Shown here: positions 32,033 to 44,345 of the stretch, one piece after another | How positions within the stretch are numbered: position 1 is the stretch's first letter | Layout of the letters: each line of letters begins with the position of its first letter | The notes under the pieces: model-generated | Database searches by the model: none | What the model saw: only the letters and a program-made list of their open reading frames with translations | What the model was told of the DNA's origin: nothing | Origin: Acanthosepion pharaonis | Lineage: Eukaryota > Mollusca > Cephalopoda > Sepiida > Sepiidae | Assembly: GCA_903632075.3 (NCBI GenBank) | Contig: CAHIKZ030005642.1 | Coordinates: 778,501-842,500, forward strand | Direction: 5' to 3' | DNA length: 64,000 nucleotides | Program-made: the position numbers and the translations under genes

Positions 32033-33540
32033 TATCTTTTTACTTCACGGAACTGCCTTTTTCTAACTATTATATATGAATATCTGTTCTTTTTTATATT
32101 AAGGTTCACTAGATGCCTAGTTCAAGAGCCATTCATGGTAGAGGGGTACTATTAAAATGCTTATGGTGTGTGTGGTATGAATGAAAGATGTGGCGGCAGA
32201 TTAAACAGAAAAAAGCATGTATCGATCGAATATTTATAAGTACGAGCAAGCCCCGTGTAAATTGCACGGGTTTGATAAACATTTGATAATAATGCCGCGC
32301 TCTGTACTCTTCAACCCACGACCATCATAAGAAAAGTGATATAGTCTCTCTGAAAAATGTTGAAATGTCCTCAACAGATCGTTAGGGCACGAGACATGAT
32401 TTAACCCCTCACTACAAACAACTGCCTTTAAGATGATCTTCACGTCTCTGTATTGCATTCTCTTTTTGTCCCTTTACGTCCTTTTCTCTCTCTCTCTCTC
32501 TTTCTGTTTTACTCTCTAAGTCCCCCTCTCCCTCTTTCTTTTTCCCCCTCTCGGACGCTCGACACATCTGGGTTTAATAGGATTTTTAGTTAGAAGAGCA
32601 TCATTTTTATTATATTACAAAATGATTATAATTATTAAGAAATATTTTTATTTCAAAAGGTCACTTGCAGTTCAGGGGTAAATTTGACCTCAACAGATCG
32701 TTAGGGCACGAAACATGATTTAACCCCTCACTACAAACAACTGCTTTTATCTAAGATGACCCTCCACGTCTAATCCTTCTCTGTGTCGCACTCTCTTTTT
32801 GTCTCTTTACGTTCCTCCCTCTCTTTCTGTTTTACTTTCTGTAGCCCTCTCTCTCTCTTTCTGTTTTAACGCTGCGTTCTGTACTTTTCAACCTGTGACC
32901 ATTCCCAGTTATAAGAAAAGTGACATCGTCTCTCTTAAAAATACTAAAATGTCCTCAACAGATTATTTTATTATTGTTATTAATAAAGTAGAAACTTATT
33001 AAAATTTATCAAAACATTTAAAAAAATTAGAGAATATACGCGTTGCTGTTTATACAGAAAGATTATTATAGATGCAAGAATAGTTCTAATTGAAGTCTTA
33101 CTTTTCTCTATCCGTGGGACGGGTATTCGACTAGTATATTAAAAAGAAATAAAGATCCTCTCTTGTATCATTCTCTTGCTCTGTCTCTACATAAAGAATT
33201 TTAAAGTATAGTAATTTTTGCGCATTTTCATGCCTCAATCGTTGTTTCTTGAATTCTGGCCAATTAGACTGTCTCTCTTTCTCCTTCATCTCGCCCCTCT
33301 CTTTATATCTTTATACTTTCCTTCCACCTGGTTTTCTTGTCAGTTTTTCTCTATTTTATCACCCCCCCACCACCTTTCATTCTTCAAAAGCCTCCCGCTT
33401 TCCTCCCCTCCCTCGCTTAGGCAGTCTTCCCAGTCAGATATTACACACTGATCCGAAGTAAAAGAAAATATAAGCGTAACGGCCATAGATACAAACACAG
33501 GCACATAAAATTATAACACTAAAAGCTTAAAATATATACT
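32033..33540 (+). repeat. Continuation of the 350-bp tandem repeat and CT-rich flank
   Basis: Blocks TTAGGGCACGAGACATGATT (32381) and TTAGGGCACGAAACATGATT (32701), TTTAACCCCTCACTACAAAC twice, and TCTGGGTTTAATAGG (32568) continue the repeat of 29740-30413 after the Tc1 insertion. From about 33160 to 33540 the DNA is CT-rich without recognisable coding content. Confidence 0.6.
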
Positions 33541-33547
33541 CAACGCC

Positions 33548-34372
33548 ATCTTTTATGTGCCGTGTCCCTTCAAGACGTTGGCGATTACGGTTCTCCACAA
33601 TTTCCTGACATTTGTAGCTCTTAATAAATTTTGCCTTTTTGTTATCTCTCTTAGAAACCTTGTTCCGCTATCCATTTACTGATGCTCGCTAGGTAAGTTA
33701 TGCTTTGGTTTTCTTTGTCTCTCTTGTCTCTAATCTCTCTTGTGAGCATCAGATTTTCCAAGCCCTCTTTCCTCATTATATGCCATAGGAATTTCAACTA
33801 TCTCTTCCTTTTTGTTTGCATTTCTCTAAAGCTTCGTCGTTGCTCGCATATTCGGTTCATGGTATCCTCAGCATTCTTCTGTAGAACTAAATTTCCGTTG
33901 CTTCAAGTTTCTTCTTCATCTGCGAGGAGATTGTCCAACATTCACTGTCATATAGGAGGACTGATATTACGTAACAGCTCGATACACTTTTCTTTGTTTC
34001 TAACGAAACTTTTTCTGTTTCTTAATACTTTGCTTAGCTTTTGGAAGGTATTTTTTTTATCCCAATACGCCTTCAGATTTTATTGTCGAACTTTTGTTAA
34101 AACTCTTCACAGATATTTAAATCTTTTTACGTGTTTGATTTTGGTATCTCCAATTTGTAATTTGCATGTTGGGCTGTTCCTACTTGCTGGCAACCATTTA
34201 TTCTGTCTTCCTGAAATTGTTTAGTTCTTTCTTCTCGCTTTTCTAAACTACCTTCTGTAGGGGTTATTGTAGTTTTCTGTGTCTGCTATCAACACAGTAT
34301 CATCTGCACATCTTAAGTTGTTAAGATTATCGCCGCCAATAAGAATTGAAGATACTCTGGTGTATTAAAGAT
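33548..34372 (-). pseudogene. RTE-like LINE reverse transcriptase, C-terminal half
   Basis: On the minus strand NLRCADDTVLIADTEN (34316-34270) is RT motif C with the catalytic Asp pair (usually YADD; here CADD). LLYDSECWTI, QMKKKLEATEI, FYRRMLRIP and TEYASNDEALEKCK follow, the standard C-terminal region of these elements, ending at the ...W.AMIAHVLKGHGT-type terminus near 33548. Several frameshifts and stops. Short relatives occur at 12110, 35590-36250, 42590, 57170 and 62330. Confidence 0.8.
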
Positions 34373-34379
34373 TTTGGTA

Positions 34380-35095
34380 ATACTGTTAGACCGATTTTCA
34401 CAGAGGTGTATGAATGGATCAATCCGTAATTTTTTCTCTCGAAATATTGGCAAATGCCCTTCCATTTTCCACAGATTATTTCTTTAATCTAAAGAAAAGA
34501 TGCTCTCAACAGGGAAATAAAAACGACTTTCGAACAGTATCAACGACACAGTTTAAGTAAATTGTGCAGTTCAAATAAAACGCGCTTAAGCAAAACGTAA
34601 GTATGAATGGCTGAAACCTCGATATACGAAGGGTTGTTGAAAAGTTCCCTACCCGACCGACCCACTTTTCAAAATTTGATCAAATGACGAAACAGTTTTT
34701 TAATCATTTCACCTCAAGCAAGGCGATAATGCCACTAAGACGCAAGGGGCTACTGGGAGCGAAAGAGAATGAGAAGACTTTAGAAGGAACCGGAAACCAA
34801 ATCCTAAACAGGGAACAAGGGATAAATCTCTACTTCTGTTCAAAAGACCGTGGAGGAGTTTGAACTGAACAATAGGCGAACATATTTAATCCTTAGAACT
34901 TAAAAAAAATCCTATTTTGGTCAGGCCGAGTACTTTTGAACACAATCTCGTAAAAAACAAATGTAAAATTCAAAGATATTATTAAACTGACACACCTATT
35001 TTATTACAGTAAGTGGGTCTCCACTATTTCTTTTTCTTTTTGTTAAATCTAAATTAATTTATTAATTCTGTAATAAGACATTTAACCACAGGATC
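34380..35095. other. Noncoding stretch with a mariner-end-like motif
   Basis: GAAGGGTTGTTGAAAAGTTC at 34630-34649 resembles mariner terminal sequence, but no partner end was found. Otherwise nothing recognised. Confidence 0.3.
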
Positions 35096-35199
35096 TTTTT
35101 TAATACTAAATTCCACTAAATACAAGGCCCGACAGCCACTCAAAGACGAGGATTATTTTTAAAATGGCGATTAATGAGGTGTGTGATATGAATAAGAGA

Positions 35200-35520
35200 G
35201 AAGGTAAAAGAAAGTGAAGATGATGATAAGGGAGATAGATAAAATTTGTCTCTTGGGTTGAAGCCGTTAATATTGTCGTTTGAGGGAAACATCCATGCAG
35301 AGGTTTGTTCCCCAAAGTAGATTTTCTCGGGGTGAACTGGGGGAAGCTGTCAGTGGAATTGTCTCCTTACATTTGAAATACAGAAGAAATGAGGGTGATT
35401 CTACGCCCTGGAAGTAATATGGCTTGCCCTTGGCTGCAAAGGTCTGCACTGGTGGAACTGAAGAATGGAGCAGAATGGAAAATAAGTCAGACCTCCTCCC
35501 CCCACCACACACAAAACTGC
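35200..35520 (-). pseudogene. CR1/jockey-type LINE C-terminal remnant
   Basis: Minus strand: SSVPPVQTFAAKGKPYYFQG, ESPSFLLYFKCKETIPL, then ENLLWGTNLCMDVSLKRQY. The tail matches ..TFTARTHP...NSFFPRT..LWN.LP..CFP of the group at 10920-11690. Adjacent 35100-35200 resembles its 3' UTR, also seen at 32100-32200. Confidence 0.6.
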
Positions 35521-35589
35521 GTAAACAATTTCGAATTCTATCAAGTCTGGAAAGTGAAGATTGAACAGCTCCAGTCCAGATATTTTTTA

Positions 35590-36250
35590 TTATTGATAGT
35601 TAAACCAATTCAAGGTCCAAGAGCCACTCAAGGTAGAGGATTACTGAGTAAGATTGTAAGAACCATGATCAACCTACTTAATGATCCTGTGTCAATGGAT
35701 GGCAGAACAGTGGGAGAGATAGTAAAGGGACAAACATTACTTAGAGTTACAAAAGATAGGAAGTTGTGGAGAGCCATGATCAACTTACCTAAACCAATAT
35801 CTATGCTACTCGACTTCATAACATTCTCTTACTTCCATAATCAAAACAGAAACATTTTCTTTTATGCACCATGTCTCTTTAAGACGTGAGCGATCATGGC
35901 TCTCCACAACTTCATATTTTTCGTAACTCTAAACAATGTATGTTTCTTTACTATCCCTCCATGTCTTTGTTCTGCTACCCATTTACCAAAGCTCGTTAAG
36001 TAGGATGAGTATGGCTCTCCACAACTTCCTATCTTTTGTAACTCTATGTTTGTCCCTTTACTATCCCTCCAAGTTCTGAAATCCATTGACAAAAGCTCAT
36101 TAAGTAGGCTGATCATGGCTCTCCACAAGTTCCTATCCTTTGTAGATATAAAAAATAAGTATCTCCCTACTATCTTTCCCAGTCCTTGTTCTGCCATCCA
36201 TTTACACAAGCTCGTTATGTAGGTTGATCATGGCTCTCCGCAACTTCCTA
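35590..36250. repeat. Minisatellite built from an RTE-like LINE C-terminus, in both orientations
   Basis: 35598-35815 reads on + and 35885-36250 on minus. GGCTCTCCACAACTTCCTAT-type blocks occur at 35898, 36017, 36118 (diverged) and 36231 (diverged). The minus units each encode KWVAEQRHGGIVKKHTLFRV and NMKLWRAMI-type segments, the extreme C-terminus of the LINE at 33548-34372. Unit length is about 100-120 bp. The inverted junction is near 35820-35880. Confidence 0.65.
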
Positions 36251-36445
36251 TTTTATGGTAACTTAACAGAAACAACCGGTTCTTACACGCAATTCAAATA
36301 CAATTTGCTTTTTTAATCTTGATGCATTTGCATCTTGATTCAACAACTTTTATTTGATGTTCGACATGGTCTACAGCTGAATGTACGTGAGAAAAGTGAT
36401 TGAAGCCGAAATGCCCGGTCAGAACCAATAATATTGCAGATTCAT

Positions 36446-36782
36446 CTTTCATTGATTGATTAAATGATTTGATTTTTATGGCTTATCAACCTTTTGCATG
36501 CTATTTAAAGCCAGAAAATATTTTCGATTGTAAGGATTTTTGGAGATAATAATACTTTTACTGATACAAGTTCTACTAATTAACCCATAGCTGGGGGAGA
36601 AGAAGTGCTCCGATTTCCAATTCCGTGCCGTTATCCGCTACACCGCTCGCACATCCAAACTTACTGCACTGGGTATTCGCAAACGGTTACTCATCTAGGT
36701 ACTGACCAGGCTTGACGTTGCTTAACTTCGATGATCGTACGAGAACGTGATTTCAACGTGATATCGCTGTAAGCCGGATTCT
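36446..36782 (-). mobile_element. 5S-rRNA/tRNA composite SINE, nearly full length
   Basis: From 36778 downward: CGGCTTACAGCGATATCACG, then GAAGTTAAGCAACGTCAAGC, CTGGTCAGTACCTAGATGAG and TAACCGTTTGCGAATACCC, a complete diverged 5S rRNA gene. GGTGTAGCGGATAACGG (box A-like), AGCTATGGGTTAATTAG and the tail TTTTCTGGCTTTAAATAGC with GCAAAAGGTTGATAAGCC follow. The 5S internal control regions are largely kept. Confidence 0.82.
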
Positions 36783-36789
36783 TCTTTGG

Positions 36790-38600
36790 ATTTTGTCAAG
36801 AATCTCCAGAGACATGGTAGAAGCACCAGACCAAATGCTGCAATAATATTCAGCGCACGGACGAATGGCGACTGCGTCACGCACAAAATGGACGTCATAG
36901 ATTATTTGCTGAGGTTAACACTGTATGGCACAAAGCCATTAGTATGGCGCATACAGGATCGAATTCACTACAGTAGCCTGTGAAACTAGTTTGCTAATTA
37001 CTGTTCCACCGAAACGGCAGCCATGCCTGTTTAAGTATCGGAAATGATAAACGTGAAGATCCTTTTAAATTCGCATATAACTCTTAGCCCGTGTACGTTC
37101 TTCTGTGATCGTATACTTCTGCAAGTATCTTTTTTCACGCGGAGAAAAGTTATACCCACGCAAAACGGACAAAAATAAAACGATCTCTCAAAGGCGCTGG
37201 TCGGTAGATTACGTTACTCTTCAAGATAGGGAACATACATAGCTTGCAAATAATTCCCACAACTCCGTTTCTCGCTCGTATTACAAGACAAAGATGTTGA
37301 AGTAGAAGCAAAGGATTATGTTGTAGGAGAAAGAAGATTTATCGTTCTGTCGAAACACGTTGCCATTGGAGTTTTTACATCGTGTTCTAAAAGTTACGAA
37401 AAGATTTTGAAAGTTAATATCATTTTATATCACAATTTCGGATGATCTATTTTTAAACCTTTAAATTTGATGTGAATTAAGAAAGAAATAGAAGTGTGGA
37501 TTGGGCAGTATATATAGGATTTTGTTATTTAGCAATCTCTACCTGGATACAAAACCGGTTTCTATTCCACGAGAAATGATCTATAATACTTGATTTGTAA
37601 CTGTCTTCTCTGTGGTAGGTATCCTTAAATATTTACTAAGCCGAACTTCATCTTGGAAAGGGTTACAACGGTGAGACCCATTAAAGATCGATCATTGTGG
37701 GAAATCATCTTACTAATCAGATAGCTATGACGGAGAAACATTAATATATACTGAGAGGAACACAGGAGACACAGATTGGTGAATTGGCGTACAGCCCGTG
37801 TGTCAGAATTGGATGACAAAAGAATTTTGACCTTCTTTCGAGCAAATATTGAGATGTTTAGTTTATCCGGCTCGCAAATGATTTTTGATTCTCTTGATTG
37901 TATTTTACACGACGACCACAGGCTACAGGTTTTCGTTTTTTTAAATTTTAAAGTTAAAGCAAAACTGTTAAATATTTAAGACAATTTTAAAAACTCATTT
38001 TGACACGCTTAGGTCATCGAACAGTGTCATTAGAAAAAATAGATTTTATTACAGCTAAATCTCCATTGGCGAGACAGAATGTGATTCACGTTAGCTATAT
38101 GAAGGATGGATTTTATTTTCTGTAAAAACAATTTGAGATACGAAAAATCTTAGAAGAAATGAATATATAAATAAATTAAGAAACGATACAGTTAAATTTT
38201 TTAAAACTCCAGCGTTCATAGGACAAACAGGATTTATGTTGTCTCTTCAATGGCCAAAAACTTCGGGTTCGTTCGGTTATTATGTAAATTTTCTACTTAA
38301 AACTAACAGACTTTGTGGCCAATCCAATCCAACTCAATAGATTTGACTATTTGAAAAAAAAAAAAAAAATTCTGATGACGCTAATAAGCGAAAGTTTTTC
38401 AAATTGTTTTAAAAAAATTATCATGGCGTCAGATTGTCATCCAAATTGAAATCCGTCCTGGGTATGACGATAAACTACGTCCAACAGCAAGGCCTCTGAT
38501 CAGGAGGTTTTGAGGAGCATGGAACCACCTCTTAATTACTGGTGTTCCCAGGTCCACTCTGACCTGGGGTGGTAACACCTGCACTATAAAAGTGTAAAAA
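36790..38600. other. Intergenic, one tRNA-like SINE trace
   Basis: The minus strand near 36940-37010 shows GTGAATTCGATCCTG (box B-like). No gene supported. At 38520-38580 a palindrome CCAGGTCCACTCTGACCTGG lies in an unclassified repeat. Confidence 0.4.
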
Positions 38601-38619
38601 TAGGTTTTTACCAACGATA

Positions 38620-38800
38620 CATATGTGAAGGAAAAATATTATCAGAAATAGATCTTTTGTACAAAACATATTACCAGAAATAGATGTTTTGTAGAAAAAA
38701 ATATTACCAGAAATAGATTTTTTGAAGGAAAAATTTGAAGGAAAACTATTACCAGAAATAGATTTTTTGAAGGAAAAATTTTACCAGAAATAAATTTAAA
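38620..38800 (+). repeat. Minisatellite of ATTACCAGAAATAGAT units
   Basis: The phrase TACCAGAAATAGAT, or a close variant, occurs at least five times with GTTTTGTAGAAAAA or TTTTTGAAGGAAAAA between, an irregular 35-60 bp period. Confidence 0.75.
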
Positions 38801-39344
38801 AAAAAAAAAAAATATTACCAACAATGAAAAAAATTTTCGGCATTAAATAATCCATTGAAGTTGATATGCAGTAAAACAAAACCAAATTGAAATCAAACCA
38901 AACTCTGGGTTATACGTTAATTTTATTGTTTAAAAAAAAATGCAAAATATATTTTTTTTAATTTTTGTCTCCAAGAAAGTATTTTGTATTTCAGACATGA
39001 GTAGCCTTAATAATTCAAAAATCAATGTCAATTAAATTAATTTTATCTTTTTATTGAACCATAAATTTTAATAGAATATCAATTTTTAATGCTTTTTCTC
39101 TTTAGTCAAGAAAATAGATGATTTGAAACTGAATCAAAGAATTGGCAGCAGATTTCAAACTTACACTGAGAGAATTTTTCTGAGTATGCGAGTGGTGCTT
39201 ATATATAATTTAGGGATGGGTTTTCAGGGGTTTTCTTAATGTATGTATGAGTATTCGTTTTAATCCTTCCCAGTCCTCCTACTATTACTAGAATAGTGGT
39301 TATGTTTAAATACCACATTCTTGCAATTTATTATTATTATTATT

Positions 39345-40018
39345 TTATTTCCTTTGATTTCTGATGTATACGCATTTCTTTCCGGATCCCGCCCAGTGAC
39401 CTAAGGTCAGAAATGGCTTAATGACATTTTCCACTGAGCATTTTTGAAAAGAAAAAAAGATCACAGATATTTTACACAGATAAAACCCTTAGTAAGGTAT
39501 GGTTTGTACTCTGGAGAACGATTTTTTGTATTTCTTTAAGGTATGGGCTACCAGGGAGTCTATCAATGAGTCTATTGGAATCTTTTCCAATTAATTATTT
39601 TCTTTGATTTCTGGCGTTTACACATTTCTTTCCGGGTCCCGCCCAGGGACCTAAGGTTACAGATGGCATCATGGCATCATGACACTTTCCACAGACAAAA
39701 AAAAAAATTACATAGATAAAGCCCTTCGTAAAGTGTTGGCTGTACTTATCAGAACAATTTTTTGTATCTCCTTGAGGCATGGACTTCCAGGAATCCCTTC
39801 AATTAGTCTACTAGAATCTTTTCCAACCAATCCTAGGGCTCCAACTACAACAGGGATTGTTGATGTTCCCATATGCCACATTTTCGAGATTTCTATTTCA
39901 AGGTCCTTATATTTTGACAGCTTTTTGAATATCTTCAAAGATACATTGCAGTCAGCAGGGGACTCATCATCATCATCATTCGATATGGACACACTACCTA
40001 CCAAGTCTGCGGAAAGAC

Positions 40019-40065
<47 letters not shown>

Positions 40066-40440
40066 TCGTTTAATTATTCATTTCCTTCAGGCTCACAACT
40101 AGAGGTCAGAAATTGGCTTCACGACATTTTCCACTACACATATTTAAAAAAAAAATCCCACACCGCTCTAAGATCATGTACACATTTTACATAAATAAAG
40201 CCCTTCGCAAGGCTTGAGGTGTACATGTTTGTACATTCTTTGTATTTCTTTAAGGCATGAGTGACCAGGAATCCTTTCAATGAGTCTATCGGACCCTTTT
40301 CCAATAAAACCGAAAACTTCAACCACATTTGGAACTATTGATGTCCTCGAGTGCCACATTTTTGAGATTTCCCCCTTCATTTTCCTTGTATTTTGATACT
40401 TTTTTTAAAAGATCTTCAAAGATACATTACAGTTTGAAGT
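39345..40440 (-). pseudogene. Three head-to-tail copies of a LINE polyprotein C-terminus
   Basis: Copies lie at about 39345-39595, 39596-40004 and 40067-40440. The best one encodes ISNDDDDESPADCNVSLKIF, KKLSKYKDLEIEISKMWHMG, TSTIPVVVGALGLVGKDSSR, then LIEGIPGSPCLKEIQKIVLI and STANTLRRALSM. This Y-x-DL..EI..MW....VVPVVVGALG...LQK..LLGTA.ILRKVLS pattern is the conserved C-terminal tail of a widespread group of metazoan LINE polymerases. The third copy reads EISKMWHSRTSIVPNVVEV and IERIPGHSCLKEIQRM. An (ATT)n run at 40020-40065 separates copies 2 and 3. Confidence 0.7.
40020..40065. repeat. (ATT)n microsatellite
   Basis: Uninterrupted ATT run between two LINE C-terminal copies. Confidence 0.92.
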
Positions 40441-40599
40441 GACTGTCATGTCAAATAACAAAGCACATTCTCTTCTTTTTTTTTTTAAATATTTTAAATT
40501 ATTTCTGTATCGGTGTCTTGGTAACTCTCTCAATAAACATTCATGAGTCAATTCTCCATCGCTGTCGCCTGTATGTCAAATAGCGGCTGTTACGAAAGG

Positions 40600-41520
40600 G
40601 TAACTATGAACTAAAAAAAGTTGAGAGGCTTCTGTTTCCTCACATATGCACGTGTGTCTCCCGCACACCTGACACCATGAGGAGTAGGCACCTTTGTAAA
40701 GATTGTAATGTATATTACATACTTATCTCGGCGAAATATTAAAAATAAACCTTCTCGTTTGGTATCATCGTCCAAATAGTTTCTGAGAATGATGTGGCTA
40801 GACATTGAAATATTGACAAAAAAAAACGCTTTCTTGTTAATTAAATCACTGTATACCGATAAAGACCACTTTTGGTTATTTTCATCTTCTTTTAAACACA
40901 CACACACACAAATTGAAATTCTGCCAATGTAACCTTCGAAGAAAATGAGGGCAGCTTCTCGAAGTAACCAGATCTGTTAATTCCTGAAGACATTCTGAAC
41001 TTGTAAAAATATTTAGGCAGGAATCGGCGAAGAAAACGGAACAGCCAACTGCCATGTCTGCCCACCACGAATTCAACGCGCGGCTAAGTGAATGCTTAAT
41101 GGCATGAGAAAACAAATACATAACCAAATAAACACCGTTCCCAGATAGCAAATAAGTTGTAAACATTGTGGGTTTTCAGCCCATTGTTTGCCTATCACGC
41201 AAACCGAACGTCTTTTTTATATCGTTCATTATAAGTTTGAAAAAGCCTTCACCCACGCATACACGTTATACCAAAAATCATATCGACATTAACAATGCGT
41301 CCAGCATTTTGCATCTTTTCTAGAGATATCGATTAAGTTTAACTTACCTCGTTCTATGAATTAATCATAACAAATCTAGTATTAGAGATAAGTAAATTGA
41401 ACATAAAATTAGGCATAGAATAAACTACGCTACAGATTATTGCAGTGAGTCCCGATATAAATAAAATATAAAAATATAGAAACAAATATAAAAAGAATTT
41501 AAATTAAAATAAGGCATATA
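40600..41520. other. Unclassified repeat shared with 51240-51600
   Basis: GAGAATGATGTGGCTAGACA near 40785 parallels GAAAATGATGTGAATAGACA near 51330, followed in both by a GAAATATT block. The minus-strand open frames here are not recognised and are probably chance. Confidence 0.4.
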
Positions 41521-41539
41521 CGCTTTCCTTTAAAACCCT

Positions 41540-41564
41540 CCTCTCTCTCTCTTTCTCTCTCTCC

Positions 41565-41614
<50 letters not shown>
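41540..41614. repeat. (CT)n and (CTAT)n microsatellite
   Basis: CT-rich run followed by about 12 CTAT units. Confidence 0.9.
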
Positions 41615-41639
41615 TTCTAAACTTCTTTCTATATACTTC

Positions 41640-42260
41640 TCTCTAAACTAACGAGAAGGCAAGCCTCTAATTAAAATTGCGGAAGAAGAAAGCCGGAAGA
41701 AGATCGCCGGAAGTTTGCGGGTTCAGAGCCTACTTATTTGTGACTAAAAACAACCAAAAACCAGGGAGGCTCCACGCATAACTACCGTTATAGAAAACCA
41801 TCAAAAAGGAACGCCGGAAAATAAAATAATTTTGGCCAATGAAAAAAATTGACACAAAGAGATTTTTGATGTTAGCCGAAACCAAAGTTCGTGCAAGAGT
41901 CTCGGAGCCCGGTCAAAAGGATATAAGCATACACTTCCGAGCTAGACAACAGAAGGGACAGTGAGAGTAAATACAAGAGATGAGAACGCCGGAAAAAAAA
42001 TTGCCATGCGCGAAGAAGTGGTTAAGAGGTCATCTGCTAATGATATTCTCCCATGCTTAGGGCCGATAACAACACAGTTGATCAACAATGACCTATTTCT
42101 AATATTGCTACTATCCTTAGCCCAGTCTGACTTCAAAATTACCACTGCCGGACTTTATTCAAGCTACTACCAATATCCGTCTTATAAACAAACATTTTTG
42201 TGACACCGAATATCAAAGGCTCACTTTAAATCAAATAAAAATATATTATTTATTTTATAC
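41640..42260 (+). other. G/C-richer unclassified stretch, possible LTR remnant
   Basis: GAACGCCGGAAA appears twice (41811, 41983), and GGATATAAGC at 41919 is TATA-like. The segment ends in TTTTTGTGACACCG. No opposing copy, primer-binding site or coding domain was found, so LTR origin is only a guess. Confidence 0.3.
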
Positions 42261-42589
42261 TCTTGAGTCAGTTCGTTTTATTCCAAAGTTTCTAGTAAAG
42301 AAAATCCTACCACCTATTCCCAATAGTTTTGTCCAACACCGTAAAATGCAACACAATCAAAATATTCATCTAAGAACTCGAGTCATAAAAAAGACTTTCA
42401 ATTGGTACCATTGCTAAATACTGTTAACAAACTCACTGCCAACATGACAAATATACATTTACCTGTTTGGGTGATGTGGTGTCTTTTTCAGGTGTATATG
42501 AAAACAGTCATTTAAAATAGCAGATAAAAAAATTGAACGCAGGATAGGTTACACTATATGTTCTTTTGTTCAAGACTAAGATGTTCTTT

Positions 42590-42950
42590 CTTCTTTTTAT
42601 ACGCCTTGTCCCTTCAGGACGTAGGCGATCGTGGCTCTCCACTTCCTCCTAACCCTTGAAGCTCTCAATAAGTTTCGTCACTTTGCCACCTCTCCCGGCC
42701 AAGTTCTGCCATCCACTTGTTTAAGCCTGACAGGTATGTCATGCGTTGCTTTCTCTTGTCTCTCTTTCTCTCTATTCGACCTGTGAGTATCAGATTTTCC
42801 TGGCCCTTCTTTCTCATTAAGTGTCCCAGAAATTTCAGTTGCCTCTTCTTGATGTTAAGTATAAGCTTCCTCTTTGTTTGCATCCTCTCTAAGATGGATG
42901 TCATACATAGCATCCAGCTCTTTTAGAAATGTCTAAACTATCATCTGTAT
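42590..42950 (-). pseudogene. RTE-like LINE C-terminal fragment
   Basis: Minus strand: MTSILERMQTKRKLILNIKK, RQLKFLGHLMRKKGQENLIL, TGRIERKRDKRKQRMTYLSG and LNKWMAELGRERWQSDETY, then a short frameshifted end. This is the region just upstream of the C-terminus of the element at 33548-34372 and is open for 82 codons. Confidence 0.75.
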
Positions 42951-43580
42951 ACAACCGTTTCCTCAGATCGATGATGAAACCAGAAGGGAAAATGATATGA
43001 TCACGGTGTTGACTTCTTAACATAAGCAAAAGGTGGTGGAAGGGAACTCTCACCAAAGTAATAAAAAAAAAGTTGTGGAAGGGAATTCCAGCAAAAAAAA
43101 GAGTGATCATTGTTGGACATGAGAAATCAATTTTCCTGAAAAAACAGTTTTAAAAGATTTTATAAATTTCAATCGACAGTAACGCTATACGACCAGCCCA
43201 ATGAATCTCGAATGTTTCCTTATAAGGAAACGGGTAAATTATGATTATTCTAGCAAATGGAAATTTGGGAAGGAGTCAGAAGATTATTTTGGAGCAGCCA
43301 ACTGTTTGGAGATCCAATGTTGGAAATCTCGTCTTATAACTGATCTTGGATACCTATCAATATTATCAGGGATGCGCAACTGCTTTTGCCATTGGACATT
43401 TCCTGTATTATATTGTCATACCAAGATAGATTGTTACAATACGAGCATAACTGTAAAAATTATGTATGCATGAAATTACATTTCCGTCTAAGATCAGTGA
43501 AGTAGCTGTGCGCTCTGTCTACGATCAAAGTGCCGCTTTTTGGCCTTTTGCCGAGACTTTGACCCTTCAGTAGAATTACC

Positions 43581-43581
43581 G

Positions 43582-43630
<49 letters not shown>
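43581..43630. repeat. (CTAT)n microsatellite
   Basis: About 12 perfect CTAT units. Confidence 0.92.
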
Positions 43631-43839
43631 GAATGTCAGCTTTGTTTACTGTAAGTTTTATTTACGTATTTATGAACCCTGCCCTCACCCCTACACATAT
43701 ACATAAGTAAAGCTTCGTGAAGAAGCAGTGGTTGGCAGACTCGCACACCACTCGTTAGTGTAGTGAAGTTGATTGGTGGTTACCTCACACCAGTGACCCC
43801 GTGCCATTTAACCACCCCACCCCCATAAATTATTCGCAA

Positions 43840-43905
43840 TAATACCCAATGAGAATCGAACTGACGACACTAACAATGGGGTCTGGTGACTAGCTGAAAT
43901 GCTTA
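43840..43905 (-). repeat. tRNA-derived SINE head
   Basis: The minus strand reads GCATTTCAGCTAGTCACC (box A) and GTCAGTTCGATTCTC (box B). It lies just before a (TA)n(GT)n array. The acceptor stem is absent. Confidence 0.45.
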
Positions 43906-43951
43906 TATATGACGGGTGATGAAAATGAAGATTACCAATTACGATTCTCTT

Positions 43952-43952
<1 letters not shown>

Positions 43953-44024
<72 letters not shown>
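43953..44024. repeat. (TA)n(GT)n microsatellite
   Basis: TA to 44010 then GT to 44024. Confidence 0.92.
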
Positions 44025-44248
44025 ACCTCGACAGATTCGATAAAAATCAGCATGCCATGATGAAAAATGCCATAAACTTAAAAACGAAGTTTTATCGTCA
44101 AAATCTTTGTTATTATTCATAGGAAAAGCAAAAGGATTTTTTTTATTATTAAATTAATTTTTTTTTATCCTTTTGAGAATGTTTGAAATTTTAGTTAAAA
44201 ATTTCGTTTTTCTTTCGGCAGCGGTAGAACGATTAGTCCAAGCATTCC

Positions 44249-44345
44249 TCGATTAATGCGCATTCGATTAATGCGCATTCGATTGGTTCGCTAAAATTTT
44301 TTTATACCAAAATTCGATTAGTGCATACATAATACTCAATTAGTG
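44249..44345 (+). repeat. Short degenerate repeat of ATTCGATTAATGCGC
   Basis: CGATTAATGCGCATT occurs twice in direct succession (44250-44279). ATTCGATTGGTTCGC, ATTCGATTAGTGCAT and CTCAATTAGTGC follow. The period is about 15 bp, then irregular. Confidence 0.6.

Noticed and set aside
34620..34690. Mariner element end
   Set aside because: One terminal-like motif only; no partner inverted end or transposase nearby.
40611..41166. Two minus-strand frames near 100 codons as a gene
   Set aside because: They fall in a stretch sharing blocks with 51290-51500, so a repeat is more likely. No domain recognised.
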